The notes: generated from the letters alone by a model not told the origin. Counted from the stretch's first letter, positions 7,365 through 15,841 are shown. The stretch is 21,373 bases of DNA from UBA5862 sp002408105 (GCA_034189125.1 JAXHVB010000104.1:1-21373); one strand, 5' to 3'. Numbers and translations are program-made.

Positions 7365-7391
7365 TTGCGACGCACCGGGCGCTATTATAGT
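7365..7391 (+). promoter_or_regulatory. Candidate promoter for the phosphofructokinase gene
   Basis: TTGCGA (7365-7370) and TATAGT (7386-7391) are separated by 15 bp, slightly short for a sigma-70 promoter; shifting the -35 to CTTGCG gives 16. It would leave a leader of roughly 85 bases before the ATG at 7485. It overlaps the minus-strand TATAAT of mpl, so polymerase could not occupy both at once. Confidence 0.35.
7384..7389 (-). promoter_or_regulatory. Candidate -10 box for mpl-ubiX
   Basis: The minus strand reads a perfect TATAAT at 7389-7384, 55 bp before the mpl start codon, giving a leader of about 45-50 bases. No good -35 hexamer lies 16-18 bp upstream (about AGACTG), so the promoter is either weak or activator-dependent. 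The same bases form part of a candidate plus-strand promoter for the phosphofructokinase gene. Confidence 0.35.
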
Positions 7392-7484
7392 GTCATCCGT
7401 CGGTGGCAGTCTGGACCACCGAACCCGAGCACAGGCAGCACCCACTTTCCGACCACCGCCGCAAACCCAACAAGGGGAATTTGA

Positions 7485-8750
7485 ATGGCCAAGCCGAACG
7501 CCTTTTATGCCCAATCGGGGGGGGTGACTTCCGTCATCAATGCATCCGCCTGTGGCGTCATCGAAACCGCCCGACAGCACCGGGACCGGATCGGGAAAGT
7601 CTACGCTGGGTACAACGGCATTCTCGGCGCGCTGCGCGAAGAGTTGATCGACACCAGCAAAGAAAGCGCGAGTGCCATCGCCGCGCTGCGTTACACGCCC
7701 GCGGGCGCATTCGGCTCCTGTCGCTACAAGCTCAAGAGCCTTGATGAAAACCGCGCCGAATACGAACGGCTCATCGAGGTGTTCCGCGCCCACAACATCC
7801 AGTACTTCTTTTACAACGGCGGGGGCGACTCCCAGGACACGGCACACAAGGTGTCGCAGCTAGGACGGCAGCTGAACTACCCGATCAGCTGCATTGGAAT
7901 ACCCAAAACGGTTGACAACGACTTGCCAGTGACCGACAACTGCCCTGGATTCGGGTCAGTTGCCAAGTACGTCGCGGTGTCGACCCTGGAAGCAGGTCTT
8001 GATGTGGCCTCGATGTGTGAAACCTCGACCAAGGTGTTCATTCTCGAAGTCATGGGCCGCCATGCGGGCTGGATCGCAGCGGCAGCGGGCCTGGCAGCAG
8101 AGGCGGCCGGGGACCCGCCGCACATCATCGTCTTTCCCGAAATCCCGTTCGAAGAGCGGGCATTTCTTGAGCGCGTAAAAACCTCTGTTGAACAAAACGG
8201 CTACTGTGTGGCGGTGGTCTCCGAGGGCGCGCAAACCGCGGACGGGACCTTTCTCGCCGAATCCAGCGCCCGCGATGCTTTCGGCCACGCGCAGCTGGGT
8301 GGCGTCGCCCCGGCGCTCGCACAGCTGGTCAAAGAGCGGCTCGGCTACAAATACCATTGGGCGGTGGCGGACTACCTGCAACGCGCTGCGCGCCACATTG
8401 CATCGAAAACCGATGTCGACCAAGCCTATGCAGTGGGCAAGGCGGCGGTTGAATTCGCACTGGCCGGCAAGAACGCTGTGATGCCCACCATCGTTCGCAA
8501 GAACACCAAGCGCTACAGCTGGACCATCGGCGAAGCCCCCCTGCGCAAGGTGGCGAATGTAGAGCGGAAAATGCCCCGCAGCTACATCACGAAAGATGGC
8601 TTCGGCATCACCCCCAAAGCGCGACAATACCTGGCACCCTTGATCGCGGGAGAAGATTATCCGCCGTACCGGGATGGCATTCCTCGGTACGCCCAACTCA
8701 AACTCCAACGCGTGCCCAAGAAGCTCGGGACCGCATTTGAGGCGAGTTAG
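7485..8750 (+). CDS. pfp: Pyrophosphate-dependent 6-phosphofructokinase
   Basis: A 421-residue phosphofructokinase that interconverts fructose 6-phosphate and fructose 1,6-bisphosphate, probably with pyrophosphate. The phosphoryl-donor motif reads NGGGDSQD (111-118), with Asp115 at the position occupied by Gly in ATP enzymes. The catalytic loop reads PKTVDND (140-146), with Lys141 where ATP enzymes have Gly. Asp and Lys at these two sites are the accepted marks of PPi use. MGRHAGW further on is the substrate-binding segment. PPi enzymes are reversible, so the gene can serve glycolysis and gluconeogenesis. ATG has AAGGGG seven or eight bases upstream. It is monocistronic and convergent with the next gene, with only 38 bp between them. 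No clear terminator is visible in that gap. Confidence 0.92.
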   Translation: MAKPNAFYAQSGGVTSVINASACGVIETARQHRDRIGKVYAGYNGILGALREELIDTSKESASAIAALRYTPAGAFGSCRYKLKSLDENRAEYERLIEVFRAHNIQYFFYNGGGDSQDTAHKVSQLGRQLNYPISCIGIPKTVDNDLPVTDNCPGFGSVAKYVAVSTLEAGLDVASMCETSTKVFILEVMGRHAGWIAAAAGLAAEAAGDPPHIIVFPEIPFEERAFLERVKTSVEQNGYCVAVVSEGAQTADGTFLAESSARDAFGHAQLGGVAPALAQLVKERLGYKYHWAVADYLQRAARHIASKTDVDQAYAVGKAAVEFALAGKNAVMPTIVRKNTKRYSWTIGEAPLRKVANVERKMPRSYITKDGFGITPKARQYLAPLIAGEDYPPYRDGIPRYAQLKLQRVPKKLGTAFEAS

Positions 8751-8788
8751 CCACTCACCTCAGACGGCTGGCGGCGCCCTGGCCCGAG

Positions 8789-9718
8789 CTACCCACCGAA
8801 ACCACCAAGAACCCGCAGGTGCGCCTCCACTGAACGCGCGAGTGCGGGCAGTTCGTAGCCGCCTTCAAGCACCGAAACGATCCGGCCCTGGGCATGCGTG
8901 TCCGCCGCGGCACAGGCCTGCTCGGTGATCCACCGATAGTCCGCCTCCACCAATCCCATGTGGGCCATGATGTCATCCTTGTGCCCGTCGAACCCCGCTG
9001 AGATGAACAGCATCTGGGGTTTAAAGGCACGCAGATGAGGCAACCAGCGCCGTTCCACCATTTCACGGAAGGCGGCACCGTCACTGCCTGCCGGCAATGG
9101 ACCATGAACGATGTTGTCGGCCGGAAAATTGATGTCGGTGAAGGGATAAAATGGATATTGGAAGGTCGAAAGGAACAGCACCTGATCACTGTGTTGAAAG
9201 ATCTGCTCGGTGCCATTGCCATGATGCACATCAAAGTCCAGCACTGCGACCCGCTCAATGCCAGGCTGCTTCAAAGCGTGCGCGACCCCGACCGCAACGT
9301 TGTTGAAAAAGCAAAAACCCATCGCACGGTCTCGTTCGGCATGGTGCCCCGGCGGGCGTACGCTGCAAAACGCATTGCGCGCCTCTTGCTGGTAGACCAG
9401 GTCCACCGCGAGGCGGACCGCGCCAGCTGCGCGGCGCGCCGCAGCGACCGTGCCCGGGCTCATTGCGGTGTCCTCATCGAGGTAATGCAGCCCAGCCCGC
9501 GGCGCCACCTCCAAGATGTGTTTCAAGTGCGCGGCCGAGTGAACAGCGGTCAACTCCCCGTCCGTTGCCAAGGGGGCTTCATAGTGGCGCAGCAAGGGCC
9601 AGAGGCCCGACTCGATGAGCCGGTCTTGAATCGCTGAGAGCCGCTCAGGACACTCAGGGTGGTGTGCACCGGAATCGTGCCGGGCACAATCGGGGTGGGC
9701 TATGAATGCAGTAAACAT
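8789..9718 (-). CDS. Histone deacetylase-family zinc amidohydrolase
   Basis: A 309-residue member of the bacterial class II HDAC-like family (acetoin-utilisation AcuC, acetylpolyamine amidohydrolase and Lys deacetylase relatives), expected to hydrolyse an N-acyl amide such as acetyl-lysine in the cytoplasm. Active-site parts are complete: RPPGHH (121-126, His pair), DFDVHHGNG (161-169, zinc ligands Asp163 and His165), AGFDGH (241-246, third ligand Asp244) and LEGGYEL (283-289, catalytic Tyr287). The ATG at 9718 starts the typical fold directly; only a weak GAG precedes it. It is divergent from the Pat-type acetyltransferase gene with 89 bp between start codons, which suggests lysine deacetylation as its role. 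Acetylpolyamine or another small amide cannot be excluded. Confidence 0.9.
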   Translation of the reverse strand: MFTAFIAHPDCARHDSGAHHPECPERLSAIQDRLIESGLWPLLRHYEAPLATDGELTAVHSAAHLKHILEVAPRAGLHYLDEDTAMSPGTVAAARRAAGAVRLAVDLVYQQEARNAFCSVRPPGHHAERDRAMGFCFFNNVAVGVAHALKQPGIERVAVLDFDVHHGNGTEQIFQHSDQVLFLSTFQYPFYPFTDINFPADNIVHGPLPAGSDGAAFREMVERRWLPHLRAFKPQMLFISAGFDGHKDDIMAHMGLVEADYRWITEQACAAADTHAQGRIVSVLEGGYELPALARSVEAHLRVLGGFGG

Positions 9719-9807
9719 CGCAACACTCGGCAGGGAGTTGGGGCTCGAGCTGCCATACTAGCAAAGACCCCGCCACGACAATGCCGGGGCCACCCCGCGG
9801 AGGGCGC

Positions 9808-12522
9808 ATGGAACACAGACACTATTTGCACCCACTGTTCGAGCCCACTTCGGTCGCCCTGATCGGCGCGACCGAACGGCAGGACGCTGTCGGCGATGCC
9901 ATCTTGAGCAACCTGCGCGGCTGTGGGTTCCGCGGCGAGATTTTCGCCGTGAACCCCAACCGCACTGAGGTCCACGGGCTCAAGGCGTACCCCAATGTCG
10001 AATCGCTGCCTCATGCGCCCGACCTGGCGGTGATCGCCACCCCTGCCCACACGGTTCCTGCAATCATTGCCAGTTGTGGCCAAACCGGTGTGAAAGCTGC
10101 CGTCATCTACAGCGGCGGCTTCGCGGAGATCGGTGCGGAGGGGGAGGCAAGCCAGCGGGCGCTGGAGCACGCCCGGGCCACCAGCGACTTGCGCATCCTC
10201 GGCCCCAACTGCCTGGGTCTGGTGCGCCCTGCACACCGGTTTGATTGCAGCATTGGCAAAGGCCAAGTCCGGCGCGGCAACCTGGCCCTGGTGTCGCAAT
10301 CGGGAACCCTCTGCAACGCCATCATTGATTGGGCCCACGCCAACCGGGTTGGGTTCTCTACCGTGGTCACCCTCGGGTCGTCCCTCGACATCGACTTCGG
10401 CGAAGTGCTCGACTACCTGGTGCACGATGACGAAACCGACGGCATCCTCATGTACGTCGAGGGCATTCGAGAAGCCCGACGCTTTATCAGCGCTTTGCGC
10501 GCCGCGTCCAAGGCCAAGCCCGTGATCGCCATCAAGGTGGGGCGCCAACCTGCCGGAGCCCAAGCGGCGCGCAGCCACACCGACGCCGTGGTGGGCGACG
10601 ATGAGGTGTTCGATGCCGTCCTGCGACGAACCGGTGTGGTGCGCGTATACAGCATCCCCGAGTTGTTCGCGGCCGCGCGGACCCTCACATCCCGCTACCG
10701 CGACTGTGGTGAGCGCGTCGCGATCGTCACCAATGGGGGCGGCCCCGGTGCGCTGGCAGCTGATCGAGCCGGGGACTTGGGTGTCCCGCTGGCGGCGCTT
10801 GGGGCTGCCACGTTTCGGCAGCTCGACGAAGCTTTGCCCTTCGATTGGTCGCACACCAACCCGGTCGACATCATTGGCGATGCCTCTCCGCAGCGGTTTC
10901 GCCAGAGCATTGAGATTTGCCTCCGAGACGAAGCGATCGACGGGGTATTGGCCATCCTGACACCACAGGAGATGACCGATGACCTGGGTTTCGCCAAGGC
11001 CGTGGTGGAACTCGCGGACACCAGCCGCAAGCCGATTCTCTGTTGCCTGATGGGTGGCGCTTCTGTGGCCGCCGGGCGCCAACAACTGATCGAAGCCCGC
11101 ATACCCGTTTTCCAGTACCCAGAGACCCTGGTGGGTGGCTACCATTTTTTGCTGACCCACAGGCGCAACCGGCAACTGTTGCTGCAAATCCCATCCCCCA
11201 CGGCCGACCGTGTGCAACCGGACGTCGTTCGGGCACGGGAACTGCTGGCGGAAGTCCGACGCGACGAACGGGACCAGTTGTACCAGCACGAAGCGAAGGC
11301 GTTGCTGGGTTGTTTTCATATCCCCGTGCCGGAACGCGCGGTGGCCTGCTCGCCCGGTGAAGCCGCCCAGAAAGCCGAAGCCGTCGGCTTTCCCGTGGCA
11401 ATGAAAGTGCATTCACCGGACATCACCCACAAAAGCGGCGTGGGCGGCATCGCACTGAACCTGGAGTCGGCCGCAGCGGTGGCCGCACAGTACGGTCGGA
11501 TGCTCGATGAAGTGCGCAGCCACGAACCAAACGCACGCATTGAAGGCGTCCTGATCGAGCGCATGGTGACCAAGCGCGCCGGGCGCGAACTGATGATCGG
11601 CATTCGGCGTGACCCCTGTTTCGGCCCGGTGATCAGCCTCGGCAGCGGCGGCATCTGGATCGAAGCCTATGGCCGCCACCGCGTCTCCCTGCCACCACTG
11701 AACGAAGAGTTGGCGCGGGACCTGGTCGACAACGCGCCGGTTCGCCACCTGTTGGGCCGACAGCGCGCGTTTCCAGCCATTGATACCGACACGCTGATCC
11801 AAGTGCTGTTGCGCACCTCCGAAATCGCCGAAGAGCTGCCTGAACTCGCATCGCTCGAAATCAACCCGTTGATCATCGACCACATCGGTGCCGTCGCTGT
11901 GGATGCGCGCGCCACCTTGCGGTGTGACAGCCCGGCGCCGGCCGATCCATACGCCCATTTGGCGATCACACCCTACCCCAAGCACTTGGAGCGGGCGTGG
12001 AATTTGAAGGACGGCACCCCAGTCAAGGTGCGCCCGATTCGCCCAAAAGATGCGGAAATGGAACAGGCTTTCGTCCGCAACCTGTCGTCTCGCAGCCGCT
12101 ATCTGCGGTTTTGGAGCGGCATGACCGAGCTCAATCGGCGCATGCTGGCCGAGTTCACCAAGATCGACTACAACCTAAAAATGACGCTGGTCGTGACCAT
12201 TGGCGAAGGGTCCAACGAACAGGAAATCGCCGTGGGTCAATTCAACCAGACTGCCAGCGGTGAAAGCTGCGAATTCGCCATTGCGGTCGCAGATGCCTGG
12301 CAAGGCAAAGGGCTCGGAAGCCGGTTGATGCGCTACCTCATTGAGATCGCAGAACAACGCGGCTACCGGCGCATCGAAGGTGAAGTGCTCAGCGAAAACC
12401 GCGACATGCTGGGGCTGATGCGGGCACTTGGCTTTCAGACCACCTACGACCCGGATGACCTGTCCGTGCGACGGGTGTGGAAAGACCTGCAGCCACGCCC
12501 CCCCACAAGCCAAACCTGCTAA
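9808..12522 (+). CDS. pat: Pat-type protein lysine acetyltransferase (NDP-forming acyl-CoA synthetase-like + GNAT)
   Basis: A 904-residue fusion with the domain order of Salmonella Pat/E. coli PatZ. First comes a CoA-binding Rossmann domain (LIGAT near 18-22), then succinyl-CoA-ligase-like domains (GPNCLGL 132-138, SQSGTLCNA 163-171), then an ATP-grasp domain, and a C-terminal GNAT acetyltransferase from about 735. The GNAT acetyl-CoA loop is QGKGLG (832-837). Pat enzymes acetylate the active-site Lys of acyl-CoA synthetases such as Acs and switch them off. His257 in ARSHTDA sits at the phospho-His position of ADP-forming acyl-CoA synthetases, so ligase activity should not be ruled out by that residue alone. 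Start: ATG at 9808 has GGAGG four bases upstream; an in-frame ATG at 9781 would add nine residues over that ribosome site. It is divergent from the HDAC-family gene. Confidence 0.9.
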   Translation: MEHRHYLHPLFEPTSVALIGATERQDAVGDAILSNLRGCGFRGEIFAVNPNRTEVHGLKAYPNVESLPHAPDLAVIATPAHTVPAIIASCGQTGVKAAVIYSGGFAEIGAEGEASQRALEHARATSDLRILGPNCLGLVRPAHRFDCSIGKGQVRRGNLALVSQSGTLCNAIIDWAHANRVGFSTVVTLGSSLDIDFGEVLDYLVHDDETDGILMYVEGIREARRFISALRAASKAKPVIAIKVGRQPAGAQAARSHTDAVVGDDEVFDAVLRRTGVVRVYSIPELFAAARTLTSRYRDCGERVAIVTNGGGPGALAADRAGDLGVPLAALGAATFRQLDEALPFDWSHTNPVDIIGDASPQRFRQSIEICLRDEAIDGVLAILTPQEMTDDLGFAKAVVELADTSRKPILCCLMGGASVAAGRQQLIEARIPVFQYPETLVGGYHFLLTHRRNRQLLLQIPSPTADRVQPDVVRARELLAEVRRDERDQLYQHEAKALLGCFHIPVPERAVACSPGEAAQKAEAVGFPVAMKVHSPDITHKSGVGGIALNLESAAAVAAQYGRMLDEVRSHEPNARIEGVLIERMVTKRAGRELMIGIRRDPCFGPVISLGSGGIWIEAYGRHRVSLPPLNEELARDLVDNAPVRHLLGRQRAFPAIDTDTLIQVLLRTSEIAEELPELASLEINPLIIDHIGAVAVDARATLRCDSPAPADPYAHLAITPYPKHLERAWNLKDGTPVKVRPIRPKDAEMEQAFVRNLSSRSRYLRFWSGMTELNRRMLAEFTKIDYNLKMTLVVTIGEGSNEQEIAVGQFNQTASGESCEFAIAVADAWQGKGLGSRLMRYLIEIAEQRGYRRIEGEVLSENRDMLGLMRALGFQTTYDPDDLSVRRVWKDLQPRPPTSQTC

Positions 12523-12572
12523 GCGCGAGGGCCACGATCCTGAGGCAGGAAGGAACTGCCCCCGCGGGAGAA

Positions 12573-12648
12573 TGGTGCCGGATATAGGAGTCGAACCTAC
12601 GACCTTCGCATTACGAATGCGCTGCTCTACCAACTGAGCTAATCCGGC
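12573..12648 (-). tRNA. tRNA-Thr (anticodon CGU)
   Basis: The minus strand folds into a standard 76-base tRNA with encoded CCA: acceptor GCCGGAT/ATCCGGC, D arm GCTC/GAGC, anticodon loop TTCGTAA with anticodon CGT (reads ACG, threonine), and T arm GTAGG-TTCGACT-CCTAT. The D, anticodon and T arms match what I recall of the E. coli tRNA-Thr(CGU); the acceptor stem differs. It is a single gene between pat and the polysaccharide locus. No U-run terminator is obvious after it; GGCAG/CTGCC at 12544-12560 is a weak hairpin only. Confidence 0.97.
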
Positions 12649-12657
12649 GCGGGCGGT

Positions 12658-12685
12658 ATTCTAGCAGTTGTGCCCAGGGAGACAA
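12658..12685 (-). promoter_or_regulatory. Promoter of tRNA-Thr
   Basis: On the minus strand TTGTCT (12685-12680) is followed after 16 bp by TAGAAT (12663-12658), just upstream of the tRNA 5' end. The bases after the -10 box are ACCGCCCGC, a GC-rich discriminator typical of stringently controlled stable-RNA promoters. Transcription would start close to the mature 5' end. Confidence 0.6.
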
Positions 12686-12717
12686 CGGCGCCGAACCCGG
12701 CCCCTTGGCCTCCACCC

Positions 12718-13458
12718 CTACTGTGCATCCGGTGCACGCCACAGCGTGCAGACAAGGGTAGGGATGATCGGCGTCAACGCCCGTAAAACCGGGGCGGGCA
12801 AACGCGCCACTGCAAACGCCAGGCGGCTGTGTCCGGACTCGAGGCGCAAGGTCGCGCCCAATGCCTCGACCTCGACATGCCGGTAGCCAAGACCCGCCTC
12901 TTCCAGGAGGCCATCGAGTTGGGGTTGGGTCAGTGGGCGGCAGTCATAGTGGCTCCCCTTGCCCATCCACCGAAGGTAAGGCGAGCGCAGCGCCTCCGGC
13001 CACCAACTCAGGAACGCCAGCCGGTAGTGCGGCTCGACCAACATCCACCGGTTCGGAACCGCCAAGTAGCCAATGCCCGACGCCGCCAGCACGCGCCGCA
13101 CTTCCCTCAGGTGCGCAGCTTGCGCATTTCGGTCACCCACGTGCTCAATGACATGGTTGGTGATCACCACATCGAAGTGGGCGTCCTCAAACGGCAGCTG
13201 CACGCCCTCGACCGGCACGAAGCGGTAGCCACCGCGCACCTGACGCTGGTCACACACATCCACCGCGGTTACCTCACAGGACAAACCGGGGTGGGTACCA
13301 AAATGATGAGCAATGCCACCGGAGCCGGTGCCGATCTCCAGCAACCGAATCGGGCTCGGCCGACTGGACAACTGCAGAATCTCCGCAATCTTGGCGCCTT
13401 TTTTTGCCCGGGAGGGCAGGTCAAGAACCGCGTGGGGCTGGAGGGCCTTATCAGCCAT
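12718..13458 (-). CDS. Class I SAM-dependent methyltransferase, polysaccharide locus
   Basis: A 246-residue Rossmann-fold methyltransferase. Motif I is LLEIGTGSGG (39-48), the acidic end of strand 2 is AVDV (65-68), and FDVVITNHVIEHV (95-107) is the motif IV region typical of small-molecule and sugar methyltransferases. LREVRRVLAASG follows as in the Methyltransf_11/23 families. ATG at 13458 is chosen over a long upstream extension, because the extension runs inside the preceding glycosyltransferase gene and its translation is Arg/Cys-rich and unlike any fold. The ATG overlaps that gene's stop by eight bases (ATGGCTGA), so translation is probably coupled. It may methylate the glycan or its lipid-linked intermediate, which is inference from context. 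It is the last gene before tRNA-Thr on this strand. Confidence 0.85.
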   Translation of the reverse strand: MADKALQPHAVLDLPSRAKKGAKIAEILQLSSRPSPIRLLEIGTGSGGIAHHFGTHPGLSCEVTAVDVCDQRQVRGGYRFVPVEGVQLPFEDAHFDVVITNHVIEHVGDRNAQAAHLREVRRVLAASGIGYLAVPNRWMLVEPHYRLAFLSWWPEALRSPYLRWMGKGSHYDCRPLTQPQLDGLLEEAGLGYRHVEVEALGATLRLESGHSRLAFAVARLPAPVLRALTPIIPTLVCTLWRAPDAQ

Positions 13459-14593
13459 CGCTGCCCCCCGACTGCAGCTGTTCGAACACCCGCTCCCCGA
13501 ACGCCGGCCACGCGAATGGCGTTGAGAAATCCCGCACCGCCTGGGCGCTCGGTGGGCTCTGCACCATCTGCAACACCGCCTCGGCAAATCCGGCAGAATC
13601 GCCAGGGGGAACCAATCTGCCCGAGACACCATCCTGGACCGCATCGACCACCCCCCCCACAGCGTAAGCCACGGTGGGCACCCCAGAAGCGGCCGCTTCC
13701 ACCGCGACCATGCCAAAGCCCTCGGGGTTGTTGGGCATCTCCCTTACCGGGAACACGTGGACATCTGAGGCGAACCACAGTTGCCGAAGCCGGTTTTCCT
13801 CCACCTGGCCCAGCAGCCGAATGTGCTGGTCGACCCCCGCACGGACCGCCACGGCCAGAATGTCACCAGCAGTCTCCAGAGGCGCCGCCAAGGCCGCGCT
13901 CGGGGTGTCCCCCACGATGAGCAGGCACAGGTCGGGGCACCGTCGAGCAAGCAGCGGCAACACATCGCGCACAAACGGAACCATGCCCTTGCGCTCGGTC
14001 AAACGGCCAACGGAAAGCAACACCGGCCCCGCACCCACATCAAGCTCACCCCGGATTCGATCCCGGATTTGTAGGCGCTCTTCAGGGTCTGGGTGGGCCA
14101 GCGTCACGCCGGGGTGCACGACCACAGCCCGGGCCTCGGCGATGCCTGCTGCAATCGCCAAGCGCAAGGTAGCCGCACTGTTGGCAAACACACTGTCGGC
14201 CCGCCGAATGGCGGGAAGCCAGCCCGCCTGGTACAGCCGGCTCCCCACCACAAGATCAAGCCCATGCACGTAGACGGCATAGTTCGCGCCCGCCAACCGC
14301 GCTGCCAATGCCGCAATGGGCGCGGTCAACCCGCTGCCGGCGATGACCCAGTCGGGGCGGAACCGCAAGGCCTCGCGCACTGCCCCTATGCCGGCACCCA
14401 AGAAAAACCAGGGCAATGGCCGGAGCGCCGCCTCCCGGACGACAATGCCTTGAGGAGCCTCCGCAGCCGCACCGCGGATGGACACCAGCCGAACCTCCGC
14501 CCGTGCACCCAGCTCGGCGGCCAAATGCCAATTCAGGCGCTCCATGCCGCCGACCAGCGGGGGAAAGTTTCTGGAAATCAAAAGGATACGCAT
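13451..14593 (-). CDS. GT4-family glycosyltransferase
   Basis: A 380-residue GT-B-fold retaining glycosyltransferase, expected to move a sugar from a nucleotide-sugar to a growing lipid-linked glycan at the cytoplasmic membrane face. The N-terminal acceptor domain starts MRILLISRNFPPLVGGMERL with the Gly-Gly loop at 15-16. The donor domain has SVGRLTERKG and the paired acidic motif PEGFGMVAVE (Glu291 and Glu299). Start: ATG at 14593 puts the first strand at residue 2; a TTG at 14629 would add 12 hydrophilic residues. Neither has a good ribosome site. It overlaps the methyltransferase gene by eight bases. A 168-bp gap (14594-14761) separates it from the preceding glycosyltransferase, so it may have its own promoter, although none is clear. 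Confidence 0.9.
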   Translation of the reverse strand: MRILLISRNFPPLVGGMERLNWHLAAELGARAEVRLVSIRGAAAEAPQGIVVREAALRPLPWFFLGAGIGAVREALRFRPDWVIAGSGLTAPIAALAARLAGANYAVYVHGLDLVVGSRLYQAGWLPAIRRADSVFANSAATLRLAIAAGIAEARAVVVHPGVTLAHPDPEERLQIRDRIRGELDVGAGPVLLSVGRLTERKGMVPFVRDVLPLLARRCPDLCLLIVGDTPSAALAAPLETAGDILAVAVRAGVDQHIRLLGQVEENRLRQLWFASDVHVFPVREMPNNPEGFGMVAVEAAASGVPTVAYAVGGVVDAVQDGVSGRLVPPGDSAGFAEAVLQMVQSPPSAQAVRDFSTPFAWPAFGERVFEQLQSGGSDG

Positions 14594-14761
14594 GCAGCGC
14601 TCAGGTCTTTTTCCTGAAGCAGAGTCCAACAGCCATGCGCGTTCATGCCACGGCCCTCAGGCAGTGCAACCATGGCGCCCCGCCGGGATGTCGTCCGTAC
14701 CCCGGGCCGGCAGGGTTTCGGCCACTGCCGTGTGGCCCTCCACATTTGGTGCAGTGCCCAG

Positions 14762-15841
14762 TCAACGCGAAGCGAACCCTGTGAAGGCGGCGTCCAACGC
14801 TTCCGCGCCAGCTACCCATGTGGGCTGGGGCCCATAATTCACGGACGGCTCACTCAGCGCCCGCAGCAACGCGGCCGCCAGCGCGTCCGGGTCGCCCGGC
14901 GGCACCAGGCGCTGCGGATCCTCGCGCAGAATCCACGCCGTGCTGGCGGTGCGGCTCGCCACCACCGGCCGCCCGCAGGCCATCGCCTCGTACAGCTTGA
15001 TGGGGTACGAGTAGTCACCGAACGCACCCGGTGTATTCATGACTGCCACCACATCCACGGCTTGGTAGAGGGCGGGCATGGCGTCGTCCGGCAAATACCC
15101 GAGCCAAATTGCGTCTTCCGGCACATCGACGCCTGGAAACCTTCGGCCCGACAGCACCAGCTTCAGTTCGGGACAACTGCGCCGCGCGAGCTTGACGGCC
15201 TGGAATAGTGTATCCAAGTCCCGCGATGGGTGGACGCCACCGCCAAATGCCACCAACGGCCTGTCATTCGGAAGACCCAGTCTGGCCCGTGCATCTGGCT
15301 TGTCGCCGGGCACAAAGCCTACAGGGTCCGGCGCCATGGGCAGCACCAATGCCGGCGCCTGTCGACGTTTTCCCAGCAGGTCAGCCAGGCTTGGACCGGC
15401 CACCGTCAGCACATCGGCCTGCCTTGCCGCTCGCCGCCACGCCATATGGAGTGGCCAAGCCCATGGGATGTAGCTGGCGTAGTTGTCGTAGGCATCGATC
15501 CACACGCGGGCCCCGCAGCGACGTGCCACGTGTTGGGCTGCCAGCGCATACCAGGTGTCGGATAGGCCGCCGACAACACCGGGGTTCATCTCCCGAGCAA
15601 GCTCTGAGGCGGCACGCAGATAGCGGTCGACTCGCCCACCCGATACGCACACGGAACGGACCCGAATCCCCGCTACGCACAAGTCTGTATCAGCATCGTT
15701 TTTTTCGTAACTCGCGACCAACAAGGTCACTTCATGCCCAAGGCCTGCCAAACCAGAGGAGAGATAAAAAAAACGCCCGAAAGGCCGTTCAGCCAAATCA
15801 CGACCCTGAGGTCGGCGTTTGCACAAATTTAAAACTTTCAC
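14762..15841 (-). CDS. GT4-family glycosyltransferase at the composition boundary
   Basis: A 359-residue GT-B glycosyltransferase. The donor half shows VAFGGGVHPSRDLDTL (a phosphate-binding loop region) and YPIKLYEAMACGRPVVAS (279-296), the standard nucleotide-sugar segment with Glu285. The usual first Glu of the E-x7-E pair is not evident; Asp276 is the nearest acidic residue. The start taken is GTG at 15841, giving MKVLNLCKRRP. It is uncertain: the preceding bases are a run of eight T with no purine-rich ribosome site, and the upstream frame is open only to a stop at 15881-15883. Most of the gene is GC-rich like the housekeeping genes, but its first codons lie where composition turns AT-rich. 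Confidence 0.85.
   Translation of the reverse strand: MKVLNLCKRRPQGRDLAERPFGRFFYLSSGLAGLGHEVTLLVASYEKNDADTDLCVAGIRVRSVCVSGGRVDRYLRAASELAREMNPGVVGGLSDTWYALAAQHVARRCGARVWIDAYDNYASYIPWAWPLHMAWRRAARQADVLTVAGPSLADLLGKRRQAPALVLPMAPDPVGFVPGDKPDARARLGLPNDRPLVAFGGGVHPSRDLDTLFQAVKLARRSCPELKLVLSGRRFPGVDVPEDAIWLGYLPDDAMPALYQAVDVVAVMNTPGAFGDYSYPIKLYEAMACGRPVVASRTASTAWILREDPQRLVPPGDPDALAAALLRALSEPSVNYGPQPTWVAGAEALDAAFTGFASR

Noticed and set aside
9700..11412. A 570-codon open frame on the minus strand opposite pat
   Set aside because: Long antisense frames are common in GC-rich genes. Its translation has low-complexity His/Gly/Arg-rich composition with no fold, while the plus strand encodes a complete Pat protein.
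12573..12648. tRNA-Thr as an attachment site for a genomic island
   Set aside because: The 3' end of the tRNA faces pat, not the polysaccharide locus; no repeat of the tRNA 3' end or integrase was seen, and the AT-rich block starts more than 3 kb away.
13459..13716. An 86-codon N-terminal extension of the methyltransferase
   Set aside because: It lies wholly inside the glycosyltransferase gene, translates to an Arg/Cys-rich sequence, and the ATG at 13458 gives a normal methyltransferase start with coupling to the upstream stop.
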